Source of the DNA: Sphingobacterium sp.
Lineage (GTDB): Bacteria; Bacteroidota; Bacteroidia; Sphingobacteriales; Sphingobacteriaceae
Reading direction: 5' to 3'
Length of the DNA stretch: 8,061 nucleotides
NCBI GenBank assembly: GCA_030146225.1
Contig: JASLCA010000289.1
Coordinates: 1-8,061 of the forward strand
The notes under the pieces were generated by a model. The model was not told where the DNA came from, searched no databases, and saw nothing but the letters and a program-made list of their open reading frames with translations. This document shows, one piece after another, positions 1-6,380 of the stretch. The stretch's first letter is position 1. Each line of letters starts with the position of its first letter. Position numbers and translations under genes: made by a program.

Positions 1-403
1 GCTCATTTCCAGCATAAACAAAAAGGTTTTTAAACAATTGGCGACCTAAACGGTTTTTAGGAAGCATCCCGCGTACCGCTTTCTCAATGATGCGCTCTGG
101 GTGTTTTGCCATTAATTCTTTTGGAGAAACGAAACGTTGACCACCTGGGTAACCAGTGTAGCGAACGTAAGTCTTGTCGCCTAGTTTGTTTCCAGTCAAC
201 TTGATCTTGTCTGCGTTGATAACGATCACATTATCGCCACAGTCTACGTGTGGGGTGAATGATGGCTTGTGTTTGCCACGAATAACTTTCGCGATCTCAC
301 TTGCCAAACGCCCCAAAATCTCTCCTTCAGCATCAACAACAATCCATTCCTTAGTAACGGTGTTCTTGTTGGCAGAGACAGTTTTGTAACTTAACGTATT
401 CAC
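1..403 (-). CDS. rplM: 50S ribosomal protein L13, C-terminus cut by window edge
   Basis: This gene encodes L13 (uL13), an early-assembly protein of the large ribosomal subunit. The complement reads from a GTG at 401-403 as MNTLSYKTVSANKNTVTKEW, followed by the L13 hallmarks WIVVDAEGEILGRLAS, HVDCGDNVIVINA and YTGYPGG, and the C-terminal motif MLPKNRLGRQ. The 134 codons present correspond to nearly the whole family length of about 145-150 residues, so only about a dozen C-terminal residues lie outside the window. No in-frame ATG offers a better start. The GTG is preceded by an A/T-only stretch (TTAATTAATTAA at 414-425) with no Shine-Dalgarno sequence, as is common in Bacteroidota. In most bacteria rpsI (S9) follows rplM; here it would lie beyond position 1. 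The gene is divergent from the TPR gene and has its own promoter at 467-497. Identity is very secure. Confidence 0.97.
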   Translation of the reverse strand, partial: MNTLSYKTVSANKNTVTKEWIVVDAEGEILGRLASEIAKVIRGKHKPSFTPHVDCGDNVIVINADKIKLTGNKLGDKTYVRYTGYPGGQRFVSPKELMAKHPERIIEKAVRGMLPKNRLGRQLFKNLFVYAGNE

Positions 404-438
404 TTGCTTTTATTTAATTAATTAATAAATCTTATTAG

Positions 439-462
439 CCGACTGCACTCAGTACAATTCGG
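439..462 (-). promoter_or_regulatory. Candidate rplM leader hairpin
   Basis: On the minus strand the leader begins with a small inverted repeat: an inner stem ACTG/CAGT around a four-base loop (442-453) and an outer CCGA/TCGG pairing (439-442 with 459-462). The two share the base at 442 and are separated by a one-sided bulge. It sits about where transcription should start from the -7 box at 467-474, so it would form the extreme 5' end of the mRNA. Ribosomal-protein operons often carry autoregulatory leader structures. That role here is inference, and the stem is short. Confidence 0.3.
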
Positions 463-466
463 TCTG

Positions 467-497
467 CAAAGGTAAGTTATTTTACTGTAAATATAAA
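467..497 (-). promoter_or_regulatory. rplM promoter, Bacteroidota type
   Basis: The complement contains TACCTTTG (467-474), an exact match to the Bacteroidota -7 consensus TAnnTTTG. Nineteen bases upstream is TTTA (494-497), a three-of-four match to the -33 box TTTG. The spacing agrees with the known architecture for the primary sigma factor of this phylum. Transcription would start near 460 and leave a leader of about 57 nt before the GTG. Confidence 0.65.
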
Positions 498-503
498 GAG
501 GTT

Positions 504-534
504 TTTGTCTTTTTGTTTTTTTAACCTAATTTAA
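504..534 (+). promoter_or_regulatory. Weak candidate promoter for the TPR operon
   Basis: TTTG at 504-507 is followed after 19 bases by TAATTTAA (527-534), which matches six of eight positions of TAnnTTTG. The spacing is right but the -7 box lacks the final TG. It would be nearly back-to-back with the rplM promoter. A transcript from here would have a leader of about 65-70 nt. No better plus-strand candidate is visible between 475 and 609. Confidence 0.3.
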
Positions 535-609
535 GATTGCTATAACTAAACTATTGCTTTTTTTTGTGATCTTTATATATGTATAGTGTATCCGTTTAAG
601 AAGGTTTTG

Positions 610-2322
610 ATGAAGATAATAAAAGTAACAGTCTGTATTGGTTTGTTTATAGTAGCAAGTATGTTTAGGCCAACTGAACTAGCTGCGCAACAACAAGGCC
701 AGCAGTCAACCTATAAAGAGCAGCTTATTCTTGTAGAAGCTAAGCTGCGTTCTGGGGATTTTAATGGAGCACTGGCTAGCCTAGATGAGGCCTTAGTAAA
801 GTATCCTGATGTAGCCGATGTGCATTATGCTAAAGCTTTGCTGTTTGGACAGGCGCGCAATTTTGCCGTGGCCATCCCTGTAGCGGAGCGCGCCGTAGAG
901 TTGGCACCCGATAATTTGGTTTATTCCAATTATCTAGTTGGGCTGTATAAGATGAATAATGAGTTGCCAAAGGCGATTCAAACGGTGGATGCCTTATTAA
1001 AGATTTACCCTGAAAATGAAGCCATCTATCGCGAGAAGATGATGCTGCTATATGGTTCGAAGCGCTCCGAAGAGGCCTTAGCGGTCTATGAGCTTGCGGC
1101 TGGCAAGTTTGGTGTCTCGGACACCTTGGCCATTGTAAAGGGCGAGATCTTAGTTGACATGGGCCGTTTACCTGAAGCAGAGAAGCTCCTGCAACCCTGG
1201 GTGGGCAAGGGCTCCAAGTTAAGACAGGTATATAGCACCTTGGGCTATATTAGTTTAGAAAATAAAAACCCGAAATCTGCAATTCAAGTGATTGAAAAGG
1301 GTATTGCGCATACAAATGACAATCTCTTGTATCTAGATCTGGCCGATGCCTATGCCAGTACGAAGAAAAATAAACTTGCCTTTGAAGCCTTAAAGAAAGC
1401 TTTTGATGCCACGGATGTGGAGTTCTCGGATAAGTATCGGGTGATGTTTACCGCCTTGAGCGGAAAGACGGATCTGGATATTACTCAGATTCATGAATTG
1501 GCGAATATCTTGGTGATTCGTCACCCACGGGTGGCTGATAGTCATGTGGCCAAGGGCGAGGTTTTATGGCGTAGAGGGAATCTGGAAGAGGCGCGAGCAA
1601 TGTTCCTGACTGCTGTAAGTATGAATAGGGGGCACGTGGAAGCTTGGCGGATGCTGATTAATGTGGAACTAGCCCTGAACAAGCTGGATGATGCCTTAGC
1701 ACATAGTTTTGAATCTTTGGATGCCAACCCTAATAATGCGATGCTGATGTACTTTACCAGCATGACCTATATGGTAAAGGAAGACTATGAAAATGCACGC
1801 AAGATGCTTGAGAAGGCTTTAGATAGTAGTGTGGATGATACGCCATACTTGCAATCCTTAATCTATGCTGGATTGGGAGATCTATACCATAAATTAAAAA
1901 TGGATGATGTCTCCGATGTAGCCTATGAAGAGGCCATTAAGCTGGATAGTACCAATGCGGTAGCGATGAATAACTACGCTTATTATCTATCTGAAAGAAA
2001 TCATAACCTGGAATTGGCTGCAGAGCTATCCAAGACAGCGAATGAACTGGAGCCCAATTCGAGCACCTATCAAGATACCTATGCTTGGGTTTTGTTTAAG
2101 CAAGCTGCCTATAAGGATGCCTTAAAATGGATTGAGAAGGCAATAGCTGGGCCACAGCCTTCAGCCTTGCTTTTTGAGCATTATGGAGATATCTTGATTA
2201 AGAATGGCAATGCTAAGGAAGCTGTAAAGCAATGGTCAAAAGCCTTGGCGCAAAGTACAGGCAACGACCTTAATATAGATAAGTTGAAATCAAAAATAGC
2301 AAAGAAGAGTTATGTGGAGTAG
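610..2322 (+). CDS. Secreted tetratricopeptide-repeat protein
   Basis: This is a protein of about 570 residues made almost entirely of TPR helical hairpins, a scaffold fold that binds other proteins; its partner is unknown. From the ATG at 610 it begins MKIIKVTVCIGLFIVASM, a Sec signal peptide probably cleaved near residues 26-27 (ELAAQ). About fourteen TPR-like second helices follow at roughly 34-residue spacing, for example GDFNGALASLDEALVKYPD (49-67), NELPKAIQTVDALLKIYPEN (117-136), EDYENARKMLEKALDSS and GNAKEAVKQWSKALA near the end. A GTG at 586 would add eight residues. I prefer 610 because AGAAGG lies just upstream and it gives a standard signal peptide. There is no lipobox, so a periplasmic location is inferred. 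The 3' end overlaps the DUF4292 gene by 11 bp, implying translational coupling and a shared role in the envelope. No enzymatic motif is present. Confidence 0.93.
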   Translation: MKIIKVTVCIGLFIVASMFRPTELAAQQQGQQSTYKEQLILVEAKLRSGDFNGALASLDEALVKYPDVADVHYAKALLFGQARNFAVAIPVAERAVELAPDNLVYSNYLVGLYKMNNELPKAIQTVDALLKIYPENEAIYREKMMLLYGSKRSEEALAVYELAAGKFGVSDTLAIVKGEILVDMGRLPEAEKLLQPWVGKGSKLRQVYSTLGYISLENKNPKSAIQVIEKGIAHTNDNLLYLDLADAYASTKKNKLAFEALKKAFDATDVEFSDKYRVMFTALSGKTDLDITQIHELANILVIRHPRVADSHVAKGEVLWRRGNLEEARAMFLTAVSMNRGHVEAWRMLINVELALNKLDDALAHSFESLDANPNNAMLMYFTSMTYMVKEDYENARKMLEKALDSSVDDTPYLQSLIYAGLGDLYHKLKMDDVSDVAYEEAIKLDSTNAVAMNNYAYYLSERNHNLELAAELSKTANELEPNSSTYQDTYAWVLFKQAAYKDALKWIEKAIAGPQPSALLFEHYGDILIKNGNAKEAVKQWSKALAQSTGNDLNIDKLKSKIAKKSYVE

Positions 2323-3091
2323 AATAAGCTGTTTCTTAATTATCCTGGTTGTCGCCAGCTCCTGTAAGACCAAGAAGAAGATAAGTATACCCACGGGCAG
2401 TACGCCTACGGAGTTGTCTGCAGCGCAGGCTTCCACTATAAAAAGCTTCGAGCTTTCCAATTTGGACTTTTATACCTTTTCTGGAAAAGCAAAGACCCGG
2501 ATAGAAATGGGGGATAACACGCATGATGTAACCCTTAATTTACGCATGGAAAAGGATAAAGCCATATGGATATCGGTCACTGCAACCTTAGGGGTAGAGG
2601 TGGCTCGCATCCTAATTACCCCTGATAGTATAAAGCTGTTGAATAAGTTTCAAGGCGAATACTTGGCCAAGCCTTTTGATTATGTACATCGCTACAGCAA
2701 CAAGGGAGTTACCTTTGGGATGTTACAAGATCTATTGATGGCCAATGTCTCTCCGAATTTACTTCGTACCGATCAGGTTCAGGTGGCGAGTGCACAAGAT
2801 GAATTTATTGTGGTGGGCATAAAAGATGATCTCTCGTATCAATATAGATTAAATAGGGCAAATAGGCCATTTAGCTTAATACTTCAACGTATTGGGGTCA
2901 ACCAAAACCTAGAAGCCTATTACAATGACTTTATAAAAACGGCTGGGTATAATTTTCCACAAACCATGACGTTAAATATAACAGGTGATTATGCGGGACT
3001 CAAAGCACAGATGAGCTTTGGAAAGGTGGAGTTCAATGAAAAAATAGAGATGCCATTCACTGTTTCCAGCCGATATAAGGTTGTTGAGTAA
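2312..3091 (+). CDS. DUF4292 family outer-membrane lipoprotein, LolA/LolB-like
   Basis: This is a 259-residue protein. Its N-terminus, MWSRISCFLIILVVASSCKT, is a type II signal peptide with lipobox ASSC and acylated Cys18. The mature protein starts CKTKKK, positively charged and unlike the acidic export signals of surface-exposed Bacteroidota lipoproteins, so it probably faces the periplasm. The body carries features I associate with DUF4292: FYTFSGKAKTRI (about 53-64), LNLRMEKDKAIWISVTATLG (about 75-94), then EVARILITPDSIKLLN, and a beta-rich C-terminal half. Family knowledge suggests a LolA/LolB-like half-barrel that binds lipid or lipoprotein acyl chains; a LolB-like receptor role is inference. 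The ATG lies inside the last codons of the TPR gene, with AAGAAGAG just upstream, so the two are likely translated as a coupled pair. The gene is full length, with no sign of damage. Confidence 0.88.
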   Translation: MWSRISCFLIILVVASSCKTKKKISIPTGSTPTELSAAQASTIKSFELSNLDFYTFSGKAKTRIEMGDNTHDVTLNLRMEKDKAIWISVTATLGVEVARILITPDSIKLLNKFQGEYLAKPFDYVHRYSNKGVTFGMLQDLLMANVSPNLLRTDQVQVASAQDEFIVVGIKDDLSYQYRLNRANRPFSLILQRIGVNQNLEAYYNDFIKTAGYNFPQTMTLNITGDYAGLKAQMSFGKVEFNEKIEMPFTVSSRYKVVE

Positions 3092-3096
3092 TTATT

Positions 3097-3124
3097 ATGT
3101 AATAAAGTTGGGATTTTATTACAT
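3097..3124 (+). repeat. Perfect 10-bp inverted repeat between DUF4292 gene and envC
   Basis: ATGTAATAAA (3097-3106) and TTTATTACAT (3115-3124) are exact reverse complements around an 8-base loop. The repeat begins five bases after the DUF4292 stop and runs into the expected -33 zone of the envC promoter. The stem is A/T-rich and no T-run follows, so it is a poor intrinsic terminator. It could equally be a weak terminator, an mRNA 3'-end stabiliser or an operator for a dimeric regulator. Confidence 0.5.
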
Positions 3125-3150
3125 TCATACTAGGTATATGCCTATTTTTG
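3119..3150 (+). promoter_or_regulatory. Candidate envC promoter
   Basis: TATTTTTG (3143-3150) matches the Bacteroidota -7 consensus TAnnTTTG exactly. The upstream box is weak: TTAC at 3119-3122, 20 bases away. Transcription would start near 3157 and give a leader of about 38 nt before the envC ATG. This suggests envC can be transcribed separately from the TPR/DUF4292 pair, although read-through remains possible. Confidence 0.5.
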
Positions 3151-3194
3151 TGGGCTTAACACAAAACCGATACACAGAAAGATAATAACGGTTC

Positions 3195-4466
3195 ATGAAT
3201 TTTAAAAAAATACTATATAGTTTCTTCTGCATAAGTTTTTTCTGTATTACAGCGACGCAAGCACAAAGTAGTGCCGAGTTAAAGAAAATGCGCGAAAAGA
3301 TCGATGTGGAGATTGCCGAAATTACGAAAATACTACGTGCCAAGACCCAAGAGAAGGTGCTCTCACAAAATGAAGTAAATGCCTTGAGTAGGCAGTTGGA
3401 TCTTCGTGAAAATAAAATTAGTACCATTAATGCGGAGCTACGTCTTATAAATACGAATATTCAGACCAATACAAAAGCTGTAAATGAGCTTAAGGCCGAG
3501 CTCGAAAAGATGCGAAAAGATTATGAGAAGATGATTCTTTTTGCATTTCGGAATAAAAGCGGTTACAATAAGCTAATGTTTATCTTCGCCTCTAAGGATT
3601 TTAATCAAGCCTTTAAAAGGGTGAAGTACTTGCAGCAGTTTAATGATGCACGGAAGGTGAAGGCTAGTGAGATTGAAAATACCAAGCAGCAGATTGAGCT
3701 TAAGATTGCCCAATTAGAGCGGGATCGCCAGACGCAGAACAGTCTGTTAAAAGAGCAGCAGGTAGAGAAGAATATTATTGCGAAGGATCGGGCAGCACAT
3801 GCTACCGAGCTAAGTCAAATCCGCAAGGAAGAGAGCAGCTATAAGGGCCAGCTAAGTAAGAAACAACAAGAGAAGAAACGCATAGATGCAATGATTCAGG
3901 CGGCTATTCGTCGGGAGATTGCGGAAGAACGTCGCAAGGCTGAAGAGGCCGCTCGGAAAGCCGCTGAGGTAGAAGCGAAGCGCACGGGTAAGACTGTTGC
4001 CGAGGTAGAGAAAACAACCCCTCGTAAATCAGACTCTGAGATTTTGCGTTCTACGCCAGAAGCTGTACGTTTGTCAGCAGACTTTAAGTCCAATCGAGGA
4101 CAGCTGCCTTGGCCTGTAGGACAAGGGAATGTGGTTCGGGGATTTGGCTTTGAGCGGGTAGAGCGTGGGGTAGGTATGGATAATACGGATGTGGCTATAC
4201 GCACCGGGGATAATGCAGCCGTTAAGGCAGTGTTTGAAGGCGAGGTGGTGCAAGTGATTGGGAATGTAGTGGTGATTAAGCATGGTGAGTACTTTACTTC
4301 CTATGCCAATTTGAAGAGCACATCAGTAGGCAGAGGACAGAAAGTAAGCCGCGGACAGCAGATTGGGACGGCCGATGTGGATCCAGATGTGGGCTACTCT
4401 GTAGTAAACTTCGGCGTGTTCCAAGGACAGACGGCAATGAACCCATCTTCCTGGTTAGCAAAATAG
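3195..4466 (+). CDS. envC: Murein hydrolase activator, EnvC/LytM (degenerate M23) family
   Basis: This is a 423-residue periplasmic protein with EnvC architecture. A Sec signal peptide (1-24, ending TQAQ) is followed by a long charged coiled coil (about 25-265) interrupted by the conserved segment FAFRNKSGYNKLMFIFASKD (116-135), and then a C-terminal LytM/M23 domain (about 303-423, from LPWPVGQG to NPSSWLAK). In active M23 peptidases zinc is held by HxxxD and HxH, with another His in YxHL. Here the first His aligns with Met328 (only Asp332 remains), YxHL reads YANL (Asn372), and HxH aligns with VVN (403-405). The domain is therefore almost certainly non-catalytic, like E. coli EnvC, which activates cell-wall amidases at the septum through FtsEX. 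No amidase or ftsEX gene lies in the window. The ATG at 3195 gives a clean signal peptide, and a promoter-like box lies 45 bp upstream. Confidence 0.92.
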   Translation: MNFKKILYSFFCISFFCITATQAQSSAELKKMREKIDVEIAEITKILRAKTQEKVLSQNEVNALSRQLDLRENKISTINAELRLINTNIQTNTKAVNELKAELEKMRKDYEKMILFAFRNKSGYNKLMFIFASKDFNQAFKRVKYLQQFNDARKVKASEIENTKQQIELKIAQLERDRQTQNSLLKEQQVEKNIIAKDRAAHATELSQIRKEESSYKGQLSKKQQEKKRIDAMIQAAIRREIAEERRKAEEAARKAAEVEAKRTGKTVAEVEKTTPRKSDSEILRSTPEAVRLSADFKSNRGQLPWPVGQGNVVRGFGFERVERGVGMDNTDVAIRTGDNAAVKAVFEGEVVQVIGNVVVIKHGEYFTSYANLKSTSVGRGQKVSRGQQIGTADVDPDVGYSVVNFGVFQGQTAMNPSSWLAK

Positions 4467-4492
4467 TTACAAGGTTTTTAGCGAGAAAATTA

Positions 4493-4500
4493 TATATTTG
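4493..4500 (+). promoter_or_regulatory. Candidate tatA promoter -7 box
   Basis: TATATTTG matches TAnnTTTG exactly and lies 43 bp before the tatA start, in the 77-bp gap after envC. No convincing -33 box is seen; TTAC at 4467-4470 is 22 bases away. No terminator separates envC from tatA, so tatA may be served both by this promoter and by read-through from envC. Confidence 0.45.
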
Positions 4501-4543
4501 TAATAAGCCCTGTATAAAAATAGGGTGGTAAGAAAATAAAATT

Positions 4544-4765
4544 ATGTATACAACGGGATTATTATTTATCGGAACACAAGAAATTATTATTATAGTTGTT
4601 TTAGTATTGTTGTTATTCGGAGGCAAAAAGATTCCTGAATTAATGCGCGGTTTAGGTCGTGGTGTTAAAGAATTCAAGGATGGTCAGAAAGAAGATACAG
4701 CTGATAGCAATCAGAATACCACCAACAACAACAGCAACAACAACACGAATACAAACCAAAACTAA
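4544..4765 (+). CDS. tatA: Sec-independent protein translocase subunit TatA/TatE
   Basis: This is a 73-residue protein with the standard TatA plan: a short periplasmic N-terminus, one transmembrane helix (about residues 8-26), the FGGKKIPELMRGLGRGVKEF hinge and amphipathic helix (about 25-44), and a polar tail. TatA oligomers form the conduit through which the Tat system moves folded proteins across the inner membrane; TatC, the receptor, is not encoded here. The glycine-rich hinge FGGKKIPEL is diagnostic. The tail from about residue 55 is almost only Asn, Thr, Ser and Gln (NNNSNNNTNTNQN), encoded by an AAC-rich repeat, and is probably unstructured. Start choice: the ATG at 4544 is preceded by AAGAAAATAAAATT without a real Shine-Dalgarno sequence. 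The gene is followed 16 bp later by a long hairpin, so it probably ends a transcription unit. Confidence 0.95.
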   Translation: MYTTGLLFIGTQEIIIIVVLVLLLFGGKKIPELMRGLGRGVKEFKDGQKEDTADSNQNTTNNNSNNNTNTNQN

Positions 4766-4781
4766 TACGTTTATGGTTGTG

Positions 4782-4833
4782 CAAAACTCAAAAAGTTTCA
4801 TCAGGCTAAATTGATGGAACTTTTTGAGTTTTG
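4782..4833 (+). terminator. Long hairpin after tatA, probable terminator
   Basis: A 22-bp stem (4782-4803 with 4812-4833) encloses an 8-base loop, GGCTAAAT. The arms pair completely apart from one G-T wobble. A run of five Ts lies within the right arm rather than after it. The length and the position 16 bp beyond the tatA stop suggest transcription termination or mRNA 3'-end protection, possibly in both directions. A regulatory role for the downstream gene cannot be excluded. Confidence 0.65.
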
Positions 4834-4865
4834 TGCGTATACTAAATAGGGGACTTCCAGCGTTG

Positions 4866-4901
4866 TTTAGCGGGGGGTAAGTAGCCCTAAACCTATATAT
4901 G
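4866..4901 (+). promoter_or_regulatory. Hairpin and weak -7 box upstream of the mltD-like gene
   Basis: TTTAG (4866-4870) can pair with CTAAA (4887-4891), extended by GG/CC across a bulged C, around a G-rich loop. Just after it, TATATATG (4894-4901) matches seven of eight positions of TAnnTTTG, about 22 bp before the start codon. No properly spaced -33 box is seen. This is the best promoter candidate between the tatA hairpin and the transglycosylase gene, but it is weak. Confidence 0.25.
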
Positions 4902-4915
4902 GAGTAATTCATAGC

Positions 4916-4927
4916 ATGAACTTATGA
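4916..4927 (+). other. Three-codon ORF (MNL-stop) overlapping the next start
   Basis: ATG AAC TTA TGA at 4916-4927 ends in a TGA that shares ATGA with the ATG of the transglycosylase gene (4924). Such an overlap allows terminating ribosomes to restart on the main gene. Whether this minimal ORF is translated is unknown; it may be a chance arrangement. Confidence 0.25.
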
Positions 4928-6357
4928 AGAAAAACTATTTAAGGGTTTTCGCTCTGCTGCTATGCGGCCTATTAAGCAGGACGCAGGCTCAGGAGATTGC
5001 AATTATGGAGCATGAGGAGATTAGTTTTCTCAGCGAGGCAGTTTCTATACAGAAAAAAGGTATTATAGCTGGACTAGATTCCTTAAAGCGACAATCCGAG
5101 ATGGAACTACGCAATATGGATAGCGATTCACTAATCGCTTATCGTATGCGTCATATTCAGGAGACCATTCCCCTGATTTATAATGAAAAGATCAAGTATT
5201 TTTTAGAGAAGTATATTTCGCAGAACTACAACCCTTATATGAGTAAGTTGCAGGGCTTGGCGCAGTATTATTTCCCCATCTTTGAGCCCATACTTGCACA
5301 AAATAATTTGCCTGACGAGGTCAAATACCTGTCTGTGGTCGAATCTTCTTTAGATCCACACTTGGTTTCCACCTCTGGCGCTGTGGGCCTTTGGCAATTT
5401 ATGTATGCTACGGCAAAAGGCTATAATATTGTTATGGACAATCAGCTGGATGAGCGTAAGGATCCCCATGTGGCTTCGCATGCAGCGAGCCAATACTTTT
5501 TGGAGGCCTACGCGGAGTTTGATGATTGGCTGTTGGCCTTGGCCTCCTACAATTGTGGTCGCGGAGCAGTCAGAAGAGCGATACAGCGCTCCGGCTTGGT
5601 TAAGCCTGACTATTGGGCACTTTCGCCCTTCCTGCCGCAGGAAACCCAGAATTACATCCCTAAGTTTATAGCCATGACCTATGCATTTAAGTATGCCAAG
5701 GAGTATGGGATTGGACAAGCATCCGTAGGCTTGGATTGGGATTCCAAAACCATTATGCTGGATAAGAATGTAGACCTAAGAGAAGTAGCTAAGGCAGTAG
5801 ATCTATCCTTGGAAGAGTTAAAAAGGTTTAATCCGGCTTATAAATCCACTGTTATCCATGCCTCGGTGGAAAAGCCTAGACGATTAGTGCTGCCGCAAAC
5901 TCAAAATATAAATGACAGTCTGCTCTATGCAGCCTTAAACAATACTGGGGTAACGAGCTCCGCCTCCTATGCGGCTAAAGCTACGAGCTCATCCACAGGG
6001 AACAGTACCGCTACCCGTCACAAGGTGCGTCAAGGAGAAAGCCTAGCCCTGCTAGCGGGGAAATATGGGGTTACGGTCCAAAACCTGAAGGCTTGGAATA
6101 ATTTAACCAGCAAGAGTAGGCTGTTGGGCAGAACCCTAGTGGTGAAGAGTGAGGAGCAGAAGCGTATTGCGCAAGTCCCTAAAAAGACGAGCACTGCCTC
6201 TGGAGGCTTTCAAAGCTATACCGTACGTAAGGGGGATACCTTATCCGCAATTGCGAATCGCTTTAAGGGCGTGGATGTAAACAAGCTGAAAGCTGATAAT
6301 GGATTGAAGTCAGCTACCCTACAAATTGGACAGAAGCTAAAAATAAGAACTTTATAA
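4924..6357 (+). CDS. MltD-like lytic transglycosylase with LysM domains
   Basis: This is a 477-residue secreted enzyme that should cleave peptidoglycan glycan strands to 1,6-anhydro ends. In order: a signal peptide (1-23, LLSRTQAQ); an N-terminal helical region; an SLT/GH23 domain (about 115-225) with LPDEVKYLSVVESSLDP holding the presumed catalytic Glu140, GAVGLWQFM (152-160), and ALASYNCGRG (205-214); a degenerate LysM-like stretch (283-325); and two clear LysM repeats, HKVRQGESLALLAGKYGV (366-383 onward) and YTVRKGDTLSAIANRF (432-447 onward, ending near 475). This order is that of MltD. Unlike E. coli MltD it has no lipobox, so it is probably soluble in the periplasm or held only by LysM binding to glycan. 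The nearby EnvC and C40 genes fit a cell-wall remodelling role. The ATG at 4924 is the only start that gives a good signal peptide. A strong terminator follows 23 bp after the stop. Confidence 0.93.
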   Translation: MKKNYLRVFALLLCGLLSRTQAQEIAIMEHEEISFLSEAVSIQKKGIIAGLDSLKRQSEMELRNMDSDSLIAYRMRHIQETIPLIYNEKIKYFLEKYISQNYNPYMSKLQGLAQYYFPIFEPILAQNNLPDEVKYLSVVESSLDPHLVSTSGAVGLWQFMYATAKGYNIVMDNQLDERKDPHVASHAASQYFLEAYAEFDDWLLALASYNCGRGAVRRAIQRSGLVKPDYWALSPFLPQETQNYIPKFIAMTYAFKYAKEYGIGQASVGLDWDSKTIMLDKNVDLREVAKAVDLSLEELKRFNPAYKSTVIHASVEKPRRLVLPQTQNINDSLLYAALNNTGVTSSASYAAKATSSSTGNSTATRHKVRQGESLALLAGKYGVTVQNLKAWNNLTSKSRLLGRTLVVKSEEQKRIAQVPKKTSTASGGFQSYTVRKGDTLSAIANRFKGVDVNKLKADNGLKSATLQIGQKLKIRTL

Positions 6358-6380
6358 TTCGGCTTTAGGTCGCTTAGGGC

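Noticed and set aside
174..389. Plus-strand open frame of 71 codons
   Set aside because: It lies antisense within rplM, whose protein sequence is unmistakable.
586..609. GTG at 586 as start of the TPR protein
   Set aside because: It gives a longer, less typical signal-peptide N-region; the ATG at 610 has AGAAGG just upstream. The GTG cannot be fully excluded.
3896..4204. Minus-strand open frame of 102 codons inside envC
   Set aside because: Shadow of the highly charged coiled coil and LytM coding sequence; its translation is Arg/Ser/Ala-rich with no domain.
4294..4677. Minus-strand open frame of 127 codons across the envC end and tatA
   Set aside because: Covers two well-supported plus-strand genes and the tatA promoter region; low-complexity translation.
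4652..4912. Minus-strand open frame of 86 codons opposite the tatA tail and the hairpin
   Set aside because: Runs through the 22-bp-stem hairpin and the antisense of the AAC repeat; no start context or family.
5350..5718. Open frames on both strands inside the transglycosylase gene
   Set aside because: Both overlap the catalytic SLT domain, which is clearly coding in the main frame.
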